NCBI GenBank assembly: GCA_020629755.1
Contig: JAHDCS010000006.1
Coordinates: 1 to 64,000, forward strand
Direction: 5' to 3'
Source of the DNA: Flavobacteriales bacterium
GTDB lineage: Bacteria; Bacteroidota; Bacteroidia; Flavobacteriales_G; JALEGO01
Length of the DNA: 64,000 bases
A program made the position numbers and the translations under genes. The notes beneath the pieces are model-generated. The model saw only the letters and a program-made list of their open reading frames with translations, was not told where the DNA came from and did not search any database. Position 1 is the stretch's first letter; every line of letters starts with the position of its first letter. Below are positions 26,957 through 34,926 of this stretch, one piece after another.

Positions 26957-27352
26957 AGCCTCTAAGGCCAAACGATAGCCATGAAGTCCTAAACCTGAGA
27001 TTGTTCCTTTTACCACTGATGAAACATAAGATACACGCCTAAATGTTTCTCTTGATTGAATGTTTGAAATATGCACTTCAACAGCAGGAATATCTATAGC
27101 TTTTATAGCATCTGCAATGGCTAATGAGGTGTGTGTATACGCCCCTGGATTAATCACTATACCAGCAGCAGTCACACTTAAAATACACTCTATGATCTCT
27201 GATTCACTAGAACAGAAGTGAAATTCAAAAGAATAGCGCTCTAAGAGCGTTTTAAAATAGGTATGGATATCTGTAGACCCATAAATCATTTTTTCTCTTT
27301 TGCCTATTGATGAAAGAGAAGGGCCGTTAATTATGGTGTATGTTTTGGGCAT
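26930..27352 (-). CDS. aroQ: 3-dehydroquinate dehydratase, type II
   Basis: Third step of the shikimate pathway. The family signature is present with changes: INGPSLSSIGKREKMIYG instead of the usual NGPNLN-x-LG-x-REP-x-x-YG. The catalytic Arg and Tyr (KREKMIYG), the NPGAYTHTS loop and the HISN motif are kept, but the Asn after NGP, which helps stabilise the enolate intermediate, is Ser. The ORF track begins at a TTG; the ATG at 27352 (MPKTYTIINGP) is used, giving 140 residues. A strong hairpin ends just 11 bp upstream of the start. Confidence 0.9.
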   Translation of the reverse strand: MPKTYTIINGPSLSSIGKREKMIYGSTDIHTYFKTLLERYSFEFHFCSSESEIIECILSVTAAGIVINPGAYTHTSLAIADAIKAIDIPAVEVHISNIQSRETFRRVSYVSSVVKGTISGLGLHGYRLALEALESITKPK

Positions 27353-27362
27353 GATGCAAAAC

Positions 27363-27392
27363 AAAAACCCCCGCCGAATGGCGGGGGTTTTT
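27363..27392 (-). terminator. Strong bidirectional intrinsic terminator
   Basis: A perfect 13-bp inverted repeat AAAAACCCCCGCC / GGCGGGGGTTTTT with a 4-nt loop, with T-runs on both strands. It follows the lipoprotein gene ending at 27414 and lies immediately before the aroQ start. Confidence 0.85.
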
Positions 27393-27413
27393 CTAAATTA
27401 TTTAAAATTTAAA

Positions 27414-28346
27414 TTACTGTTGTACTTTAATGTCAAGAGTAATAAATCCAGAGCCATCGTCTGAAGTTCCGCTAGGCGTATTTACTCCAGCCACATGAAT
27501 AAGGCCTTTTTTGCCTGAAGCTGTTTCAAATGCAATAATATTGCCTTGCGCCAACATGCCTTGTAAAGAATTAGACGTTGTTGGGAAATTGGTGCTACTT
27601 ACAAATGAATCATCAGATAAAGCAACAAAATCAGAAGCAGACCAAGTTGTCAACGCAAATTTTGTTGCGTTTTGAGTTGAAAATCCAGAGGTATATCCAA
27701 AAAAGTTACTTGAAGTATAATTTGGATCGTTTACGGTTTGATCATTCGGGGCAGCAAACGCATGTGCATTAGTTGCGCCATAATAGTATACTAAATCAAC
27801 ATCTGCTGAATTAGCCTCACCAGCTGTTTTATTGTAAACGGTACCGCCTTCAAGATCAATCATGTTGTTTTCATCTGATAACGTACCATCTGAATCTTGT
27901 AAGACTTTACCCATAAAAGAACTAATAGCACCTGCCATATTGATTGGCCCTACTGTAAAATTAAGGCTGCTTAATGTTGATAAAGGCAAATCTTTATTAT
28001 CGTCTTCAACCGTTACATTCACGGTGTATACTTGACCGTAAGATGCGCTCGTTGGTACCGTAATGGTTTGTTCGTAAGCAGAAGCTGTGCCGCTCAATTC
28101 TGTGGTTTGAACAGTACCTGCAGAAGTGCCATTTGATTCTATAGAAAGTCTAGCTTCGCCCAAACCTTCAGCATCTGTAAAGTTGGCTGTAATTTTTAAT
28201 TCATCTCCAGGCTCAATATCGCCTCCATTGAGATCTTCATAGGCCAAATCTGTGATAATAGGATCATTGTTGTCTTTAGAACAACTAGAGAAAAAAGTGA
28301 TGCCAAATACTGCAACACCTGTCATAAACAAATTTATCTTTTTCAT
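27414..28346 (-). CDS. Secreted lipoprotein, function unknown
   Basis: A 310-residue protein with a lipoprotein signal (MKKINLFMTGVAVFGITFFSSC); the Cys after FFSS is the predicted lipid site. The next part (about residues 30-130) looks like an Ig-like or cadherin-like beta domain (DGDELKITANFTDAEGLGEARLSIES in outline, then YTVNVTVEDDNKDLP). The remainder, rich in Ser, Thr, Asn and Asp, is unrecognised. It has its own promoter and a strong terminator, so it is probably a single-gene unit. Confidence 0.8.
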   Translation of the reverse strand: MKKINLFMTGVAVFGITFFSSCSKDNNDPIITDLAYEDLNGGDIEPGDELKITANFTDAEGLGEARLSIESNGTSAGTVQTTELSGTASAYEQTITVPTSASYGQVYTVNVTVEDDNKDLPLSTLSSLNFTVGPINMAGAISSFMGKVLQDSDGTLSDENNMIDLEGGTVYNKTAGEANSADVDLVYYYGATNAHAFAAPNDQTVNDPNYTSSNFFGYTSGFSTQNATKFALTTWSASDFVALSDDSFVSSTNFPTTSNSLQGMLAQGNIIAFETASGKKGLIHVAGVNTPSGTSDDGSGFITLDIKVQQ

Positions 28347-28375
28347 AATAATTATAATTAAGTTTTAAAGTGATC

Positions 28376-28404
28376 CAAAACTACATATTCTGTAATAAAA
28401 ACAA
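28376..28404 (-). promoter_or_regulatory. Promoter for the 27414 lipoprotein
   Basis: Minus strand TTG, 18 nt, then TAGTTTTG (exact TAnnTTTG), ending 29 nt before the ATG at 28346. Confidence 0.5.
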
Positions 28405-28490
28405 GAGTGATTTGCAAAAACTTTTGGTGAAAAAGGATAAAAAAAGTGTAACCTTAGTAAAAATAAGGCGTTAAAATAGATCTCTTTTCC

Positions 28491-28520
28491 TTGGAAAAGT
28501 GTGAATTAATATTAATTTTG
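28491..28520 (+). promoter_or_regulatory. Promoter for the Ala-rich lipoprotein
   Basis: TTG, 19 nt, then TAATTTTG, an exact match to the Bacteroidota consensus, ending 24 nt before the ATG at 28545. Confidence 0.6.
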
Positions 28521-28544
28521 AGTTAAACTATAAACATTAAGAAA

Positions 28545-28874
28545 ATGAAGAAGTTATCAATTTTTGCTGTTTTAGCCTTTGCTGCTGGAACTTTTTTCTC
28601 GTGCAGCGAAGCTGCTCAAACTGCAAGTGACGCAGTAGATGCTACTACTGAAGCGGCTAGCGACGTTGCTGAAGGTACTGTAGAAGTTGCTGGTGATGTT
28701 GCTGAAGGTACTGCTGACTTAGCTGGTGATGCTGTAGATGCTGCTGGTGACGCTGCTAATGCAGTTGGTGATGCTGCAGGCGATGCTGCTAATGCGGCAG
28801 GAAACGCTGTTGACGCTGCTACAGATAAAGCTGGTGAGGTAATTGAAGATGCTGGTCAAGCACTTCAAGACTAA
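28545..28874 (+). CDS. Ala/Asp/Gly-rich repeat lipoprotein
   Basis: A 109-residue protein with a lipoprotein signal (MKKLSIFAVLAFAAGTFFSC). The mature part is almost wholly made of Ala, Asp, Gly, Glu and Val in short imperfect repeats such as GDAVDAAGDAANAVGDAAGDAANAAG. This looks like amphipathic-helix repeats of the LEA / apolipophorin kind and is strongly acidic. The gene has a consensus promoter and a strong terminator, and very uniform codons (gct, gat, ggt), which may mean high expression. Function unknown. Confidence 0.85.
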   Translation: MKKLSIFAVLAFAAGTFFSCSEAAQTASDAVDATTEAASDVAEGTVEVAGDVAEGTADLAGDAVDAAGDAANAVGDAAGDAANAAGNAVDAATDKAGEVIEDAGQALQD

Positions 28875-28894
28875 AATCACTTAAAAAGTATATG

Positions 28895-28931
28895 AAAGGG
28901 AGGTAAGTATGTCTTATCTCCCTTTTTTTTT
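28895..28931 (+). terminator. Intrinsic terminator after the Ala-rich lipoprotein
   Basis: A 13-bp stem (AAAGGGAGGTAAG / CTTATCTCCCTTT, one G-U pair) with a 5-nt loop followed by nine T. Confidence 0.85.
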
Positions 28932-28957
28932 AGCTATTTTTAAAAAAATTCAAAGGT

Positions 28958-30940
28958 GTGGATTTCACAAAAAGAGCAGAGCGTCTAACCAAAAAAGAAC
29001 TTTTAGCCTTTTATAAGGCCTTAGCATTGCCCAGAAGAATTGAAGAAAAAATGCTCATCCTTCTCAGGCAGGGTAAAATTTCTAAATGGTTTTCGGGCAT
29101 TGGTCAAGAAGCTATTTCTGTTGGCTGTACTTTAGCCCTTAAAAAAGATGAATTCATTTTACCCATGCACCGAAATCTTGGTGTTTTTACAACCAGAGAT
29201 ATCCCCTTAAAAAATCTTTTCGCACAATTTCAAGGCAAACCCTCAGGCTTTACAAATGGCCGAGATCGATCCTTTCATTTTGGTTCTATTGCACATCATA
29301 TTGTAGGAATGATTTCTCATCTAGGCCCACAACTTGCCATAGCAGATGGCATTGCCTTAGCACACAAACTAAAGAAAGAAAAAAAAGTAACTGCTGTTTT
29401 CACTGGTGATGGCGGCACAAGCGAAGGAGACTTTCATGAAGCATTAAATGTAGCTGCCGTATGGGATTTACCGGTGTTATTTATTATCGAAAATAATGGC
29501 TATGGCTTATCCACCCCTTCAAAAGAACAGTTTAGATGCAAACAATTTACGGATAAGGCCATTGGGTATGGCATTGAAGGCGTTCAAATAGATGGAAACA
29601 ATATCCTAGAAGTCTATCAAACTATTGATAAACTCGCAAAATCCATCCGAAAAAACCCTCGTCCTATTCTTTTAGAGTGTATGACCTTTAGAATGCGTGG
29701 ACACGAAGAAGCCTCTGGCACTAAATATGTACCGAAAAAACTCATGGAAGAGTGGGCAAAAAAAGATCCGTTAAGAAACTACGAAGGATTTTTACTCTAT
29801 GAAAAAAACATCCCCCCAGAAACATTAGACCGAATCAATAACGAGATTAAAGAACAGATCAATACCTCTCTTGAGATCGCTTATAAGGCAGAGGATGTAA
29901 GTGTAAATACCTTGAAAGAACATCAAGATCTATTTATGCCTTTTACGCCACAGGTGATTTTGCCATCGCATCAAACCAAAAACATGCGTTTAGTTGACGC
30001 TATTTCAGATGGGCTGCACTGGGCGCTTATAAGACATGAAAACACCATAATCATGGGGCAAGATATTGCTGAATATGGTGGTGTTTTTAAAATAACTGAA
30101 GGGTTTGTAGAAGAATTTGGTAAAGAACGTATTCGAAATACCCCACTTTGTGAGTCAGCCATTGTGGGTTGCGGTATTGGGCTTTCTATAAAAGGATATA
30201 AAGCCATTGTTGAGATGCAATTTGCAGATTTTGTGACGTGCGGATTCAATCAAATCGTAAATAACTTAGCGAAACTACATTACAGATGGGGGCAGCATTG
30301 CGATGTAGTGATTCGTATGCCTACAGGCGCTGGCGTTGCCGCTGGCCCGTTTCATTCGCAATCAAATGAAGCTTGGTTTTTTCATGTGCCTGGGTTAAAA
30401 ATTGTGTATCCATCCACCCCAAAAGAAGCCAAAGGCTTACTGATTTCTGCCATAGAAGATCCAAATCCAGTATTGTTCTTTGAGCACAAAGCGCTCTACC
30501 GAAGTATTCGTGAAGATGTGCCAGAAGAATACTACACCCTTGCCATTGGCAAGGCTGACATTAAAACATCAGGTGATCGCTTAACTATTATTAGTTACGG
30601 CGCAGCCGTGCAATGGACGCTTGAGGTGATTGAAAAAAACGCCATCGAGTCTGTTGAACTAATTGACCTTAGGTCTCTTGCTCCTATTGACTATCAGGCT
30701 GTTTTTGAGTCGGTAAAAAAAACCTCTAAAGCACTCATTATACATGAAGATAATCTTACCGGAGGGATTGGAGCAGAAATTGCCGCGCAAATAAATGAAC
30801 ACTGTTTTACTTATTTAGATGCCCCTGTAACGCGCCTTGCAAGTCTTGATACGCCCATTCCGTTTAATCCTAAACTTGAAGATAACTATCTACCCAAGAA
30901 AGATATCTTATCAAAGATTGAAGCACTATTGGCTTACTGA
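28958..30940 (+). CDS. 2-oxoacid dehydrogenase E1, fused alpha and beta subunits
   Basis: Thiamine-diphosphate enzyme that decarboxylates 2-oxo acids and passes the acyl group to the E2 lipoyl domain. Residues about 1-320 form the alpha part with the ThDP motif GDGGTSEGDFHEALNVAAVWDLPVLFIIENN. Residues about 335-660 form the beta part (MRLVDAISDGLHWAL, GQDIAEYGGVFKITEGF, PLCESAIVGCGIGLS). Alpha-beta fusion is frequent for the branched-chain or mixed-substrate E1 of Bacteroidota; exact substrate is uncertain. E2 and E3 genes are not in the window. Start is a GTG. Confidence 0.9.
   Translation: MDFTKRAERLTKKELLAFYKALALPRRIEEKMLILLRQGKISKWFSGIGQEAISVGCTLALKKDEFILPMHRNLGVFTTRDIPLKNLFAQFQGKPSGFTNGRDRSFHFGSIAHHIVGMISHLGPQLAIADGIALAHKLKKEKKVTAVFTGDGGTSEGDFHEALNVAAVWDLPVLFIIENNGYGLSTPSKEQFRCKQFTDKAIGYGIEGVQIDGNNILEVYQTIDKLAKSIRKNPRPILLECMTFRMRGHEEASGTKYVPKKLMEEWAKKDPLRNYEGFLLYEKNIPPETLDRINNEIKEQINTSLEIAYKAEDVSVNTLKEHQDLFMPFTPQVILPSHQTKNMRLVDAISDGLHWALIRHENTIIMGQDIAEYGGVFKITEGFVEEFGKERIRNTPLCESAIVGCGIGLSIKGYKAIVEMQFADFVTCGFNQIVNNLAKLHYRWGQHCDVVIRMPTGAGVAAGPFHSQSNEAWFFHVPGLKIVYPSTPKEAKGLLISAIEDPNPVLFFEHKALYRSIREDVPEEYYTLAIGKADIKTSGDRLTIISYGAAVQWTLEVIEKNAIESVELIDLRSLAPIDYQAVFESVKKTSKALIIHEDNLTGGIGAEIAAQINEHCFTYLDAPVTRLASLDTPIPFNPKLEDNYLPKKDILSKIEALLAY
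29810..29817 (-). repeat. GGGGGGAT octamer copy 8
   Basis: In the E1 fusion gene, template strand, NIPPE codons in the alpha part. Confidence 0.8.
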
Positions 30941-32475
30941 ACAAGCAAAAAATCAAACTCCATAGGAATGGGGTCTTGTTTTTCTTTAGTCGGATTATAA
31001 AAGTTTACCACCACTTTATTGGTTGCTTTAATATAATGAGACGTGAGTATCACTTTACCTAGATCTTTCTGAGGGGTTACAGAAACTGACATACCCGGAC
31101 TTGCGCCTGGCACTTCAAATTCATGTGTATAGAATACTTCGGGTTCTATTTCTGGCAAATCGGTTTGAATTGCCCATTTATACATGCCTAAAATAGGTGT
31201 TCCAGAAGCTCCTATTTGAACACTTGGCATAACAATTTCACTCGCAGACAAATACTCAAGCTCTAAACTATCAGGATCAAATGATAAGCCTGACAAATCA
31301 ATATTAAAATAATCTGCCACCACACTGTCTGCGCGCACAATTGTAGCGTCTATTGACGTGATTTCGGCCTGATTAGCGCTAATCTGATTCACTGTAAGCT
31401 CTTCTATTTCAGCTTGAGCAATTGAAACCTCTTCAAAAAGGCCTTGTCCAGCGAAGAGCTGTTCAGAGAAAAGCTCGACAATATTGCCATATGAAGCCAT
31501 TACTGAATCGGCATTAAGTGTTGACACAGAAAGTGCAGAATGTATGATTAAACTTTGAGTTTCTATGGCTGAAGAAGAGATTTGTTCAGCTTCTATGGTT
31601 TCTGCTTCAAGATCATTAGTAGAAAGGTTTGTTGATTGTATTTGGGGGGATGTTATAGTTTGTTGAGCCTCTAAGGTTAGCACATCAATTTGATTGGCAT
31701 TTAAGGTATTTGTTTGTAGTGCGTTTGTTTGAATTGAAGGAGCTGAAAAATTAGATAAAACTGTCAATTCATCAGTAGAAACACTTACAGACTGTATAGT
31801 GTCTAAAGACGCATTTTGGGCATTAAAAACAGTGATGTAGCCTTGATCAGAAATTACATTCTGTGATGAAATTTCTGACGCTTGTATGTTGTCTGACAAA
31901 AGCCCTTGGCTAGTCATAAAATCTGCCTCAATCTCTTCGATGTTTATTTTTGAGGCTTTTACCCATTCTGAGCCATTCCAGGCCAATACATTATCTTCAG
32001 AAATACCCGAGGTGTTTACATCTTTTAAATCTTCTAGTCGCGTATTTTCAATACCCGAATTCAATACGGTATCTGCCACAAATGCGTATGGAACCGACAC
32101 AAATTTAGTGACCCCTAAGCTTTGAAAACCACTGCCTAAATCAAGTTCAACCTTTAAAAAATGTAAGCCCAAAGACCAGTCTACATCAGAAAGATTAAAC
32201 ACCGGACTAATCGGCGATGGGTTACCCGTGCCAATCACAACATTTAAAAGCCCAAGCGCATTGGTTTGAGTGGTAAATCTTTCTTGATACACCACATCGC
32301 CAGAGGCACTTCCTAAGAGGATACTCATTTGAATCTCAACCATTTGATTGGCTTGCAATTCTCCTGAGGTATTTCTGACCACCCCTTGATAGGTAATACC
32401 GTAAGGCATTTGAGCCAAACTATTGGTGAAAAGTAGAGATAGAAAAACGATTGTATGTAATAGAATAATACGCAT
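30934..32475 (-). CDS. Secreted tail-fibre-like repeat protein
   Basis: A 513-residue protein with signal peptide (MRIILLHTIVFLSLLFTNSLAQ). The first 130 residues (YGITYQGVVRNTSGELQANQMVEIQMSIL ... VPYAFVADTVLNSG) are a domain common in Bacteroidota secreted proteins. About residues 185-370 are degenerate short repeats rich in N, Q, T, S, L and I (LQTNTLNANQIDVLTLEAQQ, DLEAETIEAEQISSSAIETQS), suggesting a trimeric fibre or beta-helix stalk. A globular C-terminal domain follows. Its ATG shares an A with the stop codon of the T9SS cargo gene (TAATG), so the two are likely coupled. It overlaps the E1 gene end by 7 bp. Confidence 0.75.
   Translation of the reverse strand: MRIILLHTIVFLSLLFTNSLAQMPYGITYQGVVRNTSGELQANQMVEIQMSILLGSASGDVVYQERFTTQTNALGLLNVVIGTGNPSPISPVFNLSDVDWSLGLHFLKVELDLGSGFQSLGVTKFVSVPYAFVADTVLNSGIENTRLEDLKDVNTSGISEDNVLAWNGSEWVKASKINIEEIEADFMTSQGLLSDNIQASEISSQNVISDQGYITVFNAQNASLDTIQSVSVSTDELTVLSNFSAPSIQTNALQTNTLNANQIDVLTLEAQQTITSPQIQSTNLSTNDLEAETIEAEQISSSAIETQSLIIHSALSVSTLNADSVMASYGNIVELFSEQLFAGQGLFEEVSIAQAEIEELTVNQISANQAEITSIDATIVRADSVVADYFNIDLSGLSFDPDSLELEYLSASEIVMPSVQIGASGTPILGMYKWAIQTDLPEIEPEVFYTHEFEVPGASPGMSVSVTPQKDLGKVILTSHYIKATNKVVVNFYNPTKEKQDPIPMEFDFLLVQ
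31644..31651 (+). repeat. GGGGGGAT octamer copy 9
   Basis: In the tail-fibre-like gene, template strand, ITSPQ codons within the repeat stalk. Confidence 0.8.
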
Positions 32476-32954
32476 TATTGTTTACTTATTTTTTTTACTA
32501 TGGGCTGGTTTTTTGTATGAATTAGCACAAAATATGTTCCGTATGATAACCCTGAGAGATCTAAGCTTTGATTATATTGTAATGGATATCCTGCTTTACT
32601 AAACAACACTCTTTTTTGCCCTACATCGTAAAGCTCTATGTGTGTAAACGCTAGATTTGATTCTATCTGAATAAACTCTTTACATGGGTTTGGAAATACC
32701 TTGACTTGATCATCCAAACGGGTAAGCGCTTGTATACTGGTCAGCACCTCTAGATTGGGTTGCTGAAACCCTTGAGTCACTATAAAATCATTAGCTATTG
32801 CCGTTGGAGTGATCAATTGACCGACGGTCGATGTAATATGTATATCTTGAATCTGCCCTTCGATTTGGCCAGAAGACAACACTGAGGGAAAGATGCTTTG
32901 AGCAAAACCCACATAAGAAGTCATTATACATAAAACCCAGACGGCGTATTTCAT
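32475..32954 (-). CDS. Small T9SS cargo protein with type A sorting domain
   Basis: A 159-residue secreted protein: signal peptide MKYAVWVLCIMTSYVGFAQ, a short domain (VLSSGQIEGQIQDIHITSTVGQLI), then a type IX secretion C-terminal domain, KVFPNPCKEFIQIES ... IELYDVGQKRVL ... LDLSGLSYGTYFVLIHTKNQPIVKKISKQ. The FPNP, SYGTYFV and final basic tail are typical. The ORF track starts 12 codons earlier at 32990; the ATG at 32954 begins a proper signal peptide and avoids overlap with the methyltransferase. It shows that the organism has T9SS. Confidence 0.85.
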   Translation of the reverse strand: MKYAVWVLCIMTSYVGFAQSIFPSVLSSGQIEGQIQDIHITSTVGQLITPTAIANDFIVTQGFQQPNLEVLTSIQALTRLDDQVKVFPNPCKEFIQIESNLAFTHIELYDVGQKRVLFSKAGYPLQYNQSLDLSGLSYGTYFVLIHTKNQPIVKKISKQ

Positions 32955-32967
32955 GCTTACAAAAATA

Positions 32968-33687
32968 CTAGCTTTCGCTACGCACTTCAAGTTTTTCTAA
33001 TACAAACACAAATTGATACGTAAGACACAAAGGCAAAAACATCCAGATTAAGTGCTTAATGTACAACTTGATTTTCTCAAACCCTTTAGCAGATACTAAT
33101 TCTTTTTTTACAGACTCTTTAATCCAGGTGTCAGGTGTAATGCTGAGCGTGTAAAACCCATTATCTTTGAAAAGATTTTTCCAATCCCTTAGACTTTTCA
33201 AGTCTTCTTTAATATCTTGCTGTTGAGTGCCGTGACTGCCTTTGAAATAATCAAACAAAAAATGCTTATTGGGCACCACAAATAAAAATTTAGCCTGTTT
33301 TTTAGAGACGCGACGAATCTGATCGAAAGCTTTTGCAGGATCTAAAAAGTGTTCTATAGATCCTAAACAGGTAATATAATCAAAAGATTGATCTTTAAAA
33401 GACATATGCTCTACCGCTTGCACGTTTAGTTGTGCACTTGGCGTATTTTTTTTTGCTAACCCTATGGCTTGTTCAGATATATCAATGCCAGATACCTGTA
33501 CTCCTTTTTGATGTGCAAGTTGAATAAAAAACCCATTACCACAAGCCACATCTAAAAGATGTGTGTCTTTTTTTAGTTCTAAACGCTCTAAAAAAACCTG
33601 ATACGCCCCCAAAGGGCGCATTGCCTTGTTCTTATGGCGTAAATACCAGTTATCGTACCACTTTTTTACCTGACTATGCGTGGTCAT
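32968..33687 (-). CDS. Class I SAM-dependent methyltransferase
   Basis: The SAM-binding motif HLLDVACGNGFFIQLAHQ and downstream SFDYITCLGSIEHFLDPAKAF identify a class I methyltransferase of the methyltransf_11/25 type. The C-terminal tail (HLIWMFLPLCLTYQFVFVLEKL) is hydrophobic and could anchor it to the membrane. Substrate unknown; the overlap with waaA (14 bp) suggests a lipid or glycan-linked role. The ATG at 33687 is preferred over the TTG at 33705, giving 239 residues. Confidence 0.8.
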   Translation of the reverse strand: MTTHSQVKKWYDNWYLRHKNKAMRPLGAYQVFLERLELKKDTHLLDVACGNGFFIQLAHQKGVQVSGIDISEQAIGLAKKNTPSAQLNVQAVEHMSFKDQSFDYITCLGSIEHFLDPAKAFDQIRRVSKKQAKFLFVVPNKHFLFDYFKGSHGTQQQDIKEDLKSLRDWKNLFKDNGFYTLSITPDTWIKESVKKELVSAKGFEKIKLYIKHLIWMFLPLCLTYQFVFVLEKLEVRSES

Positions 33688-34915
33688 TTTGTCTTTTTTT
33701 ATCAAATATCAATGCGTATATTTTTTGGGTGGATTGACTGTTTTGAGAAATATACTCTTCTGTTTTTTGAAGACGATCATTGTGCTGAGCTTCTGAACAC
33801 TTAAAAAGAAAAAACTGCATCTTATTAAACAACTCCTCTTTGTTTGCAACACTAAAGATAAATTGTGCCTCTACCCCACTTACTGCTTCTTGAAACTTAT
33901 TAAAGTACGGCCCTATTATAATCGGTTTTTTATAGGCTAAGGGCTCTAACACATTATGCAATCCGGTTTTAAATCCGCCCCCGACATACACAACATCTGC
34001 AAAACGATACAGTTTTGAAAGCAAACCCATCTGATCTACCCACAAGTACTTTGCCTGCACAATTTGATCTTTAGAATAACTGTTTTTTTGAGAATACAAC
34101 ACGGATCGCACCCCTGGCTGAACGGCTAAATTAACATCCTCTAATCTGTGAGGTGCAATAATGAATTTAGCCTTTATATCTTGAAATATAGGCTCAAACA
34201 TTTGAAGGTCTAAAGGCCAGCTACTGCCTAAAACAATACAGGGGTTTTGCCCAATAAACGCAGAGATAAAGTCATCTATAAATGCTTGTTTAGAAAGATC
34301 AAGCACCTGGTCTAATCGGGTGTCGCCGCATGCGCTTGCATTTGAAATGCCAATACGAGAAAGTAAATCAATACTCTGCTGTGTTTGCACAAAAAAATGA
34401 TCAACAAAACCAAGGGTTTTTCGCATAAAAAATCCATAGGGTTTAAAAAAGGCTTGTGTATCTCTAAAATGGGCCGATATTACATAAAGTGGTATCTTTT
34501 TTTGAGCTAAATATTTAAAATAAAAATACCAATACTCGTATTTCACGAAAATGGCCATTTTTGGTTGTATTTGCTCAACAAAACGCCTCACATTGCCTGG
34601 TGTATCTAAGGGTAGATAATACCTATAATCAATCAGCGAATTTTTCTCTGCATACCTATAGCCTGAAGGCGAGAAAAAGCTCACACAAATTGTACTACCT
34701 TGCTCTTTTTTGATTTTATCAATTAAGGGTAAGGCTTGCTGAAATTCGCCTTGTGAAGCCACATGAAACCATATAGGCTTTGTATTAGGGGGGATGGTGA
34801 TCTGCTGTTGTTTTCTGCCTTTGATAAATTGCCTAGCTTTTTGTGAAAAAAAAGCGCTTACATAAAGTAAACAACCATAAAGAGCAATAACAAAGCGGTA
34901 AAGAATTTCAGACAT
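33674..34915 (-). CDS. waaA: 3-deoxy-D-manno-octulosonic acid (Kdo) transferase
   Basis: Attaches Kdo to lipid A on the inner membrane, the first step of LPS core assembly. It begins with a short membrane anchor (FVIALYGCLLYVSAFFSQKA), then WFHVASQGEFQQALPLI, FSPSGYRYAEK, PLDTPGNVRRFVEQIQP and the nucleotide-sugar site GGGFKTGLHNVLEPLAYKKPIIIGPYFNKFQEA. The 413-residue length is normal. It overlaps the methyltransferase and follows the 34927 barrel gene by 11 bp. An octamer copy encodes IPPNTK. Confidence 0.93.
   Translation of the reverse strand: MSEILYRFVIALYGCLLYVSAFFSQKARQFIKGRKQQQITIPPNTKPIWFHVASQGEFQQALPLIDKIKKEQGSTICVSFFSPSGYRYAEKNSLIDYRYYLPLDTPGNVRRFVEQIQPKMAIFVKYEYWYFYFKYLAQKKIPLYVISAHFRDTQAFFKPYGFFMRKTLGFVDHFFVQTQQSIDLLSRIGISNASACGDTRLDQVLDLSKQAFIDDFISAFIGQNPCIVLGSSWPLDLQMFEPIFQDIKAKFIIAPHRLEDVNLAVQPGVRSVLYSQKNSYSKDQIVQAKYLWVDQMGLLSKLYRFADVVYVGGGFKTGLHNVLEPLAYKKPIIIGPYFNKFQEAVSGVEAQFIFSVANKEELFNKMQFFLFKCSEAQHNDRLQKTEEYISQNSQSTQKIYALIFDKKRQNDHA
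34788..34795 (+). repeat. GGGGGGAT octamer copy 10
   Basis: In waaA, template strand, TIPPN codons. Confidence 0.8.
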
Positions 34916-34926
34916 CTTTCACTGGA

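Noticed and set aside
30934-32475. Prophage tail fibre
   Set aside because: It has a signal peptide and a secreted-protein N-terminus, and no phage genes are nearby.
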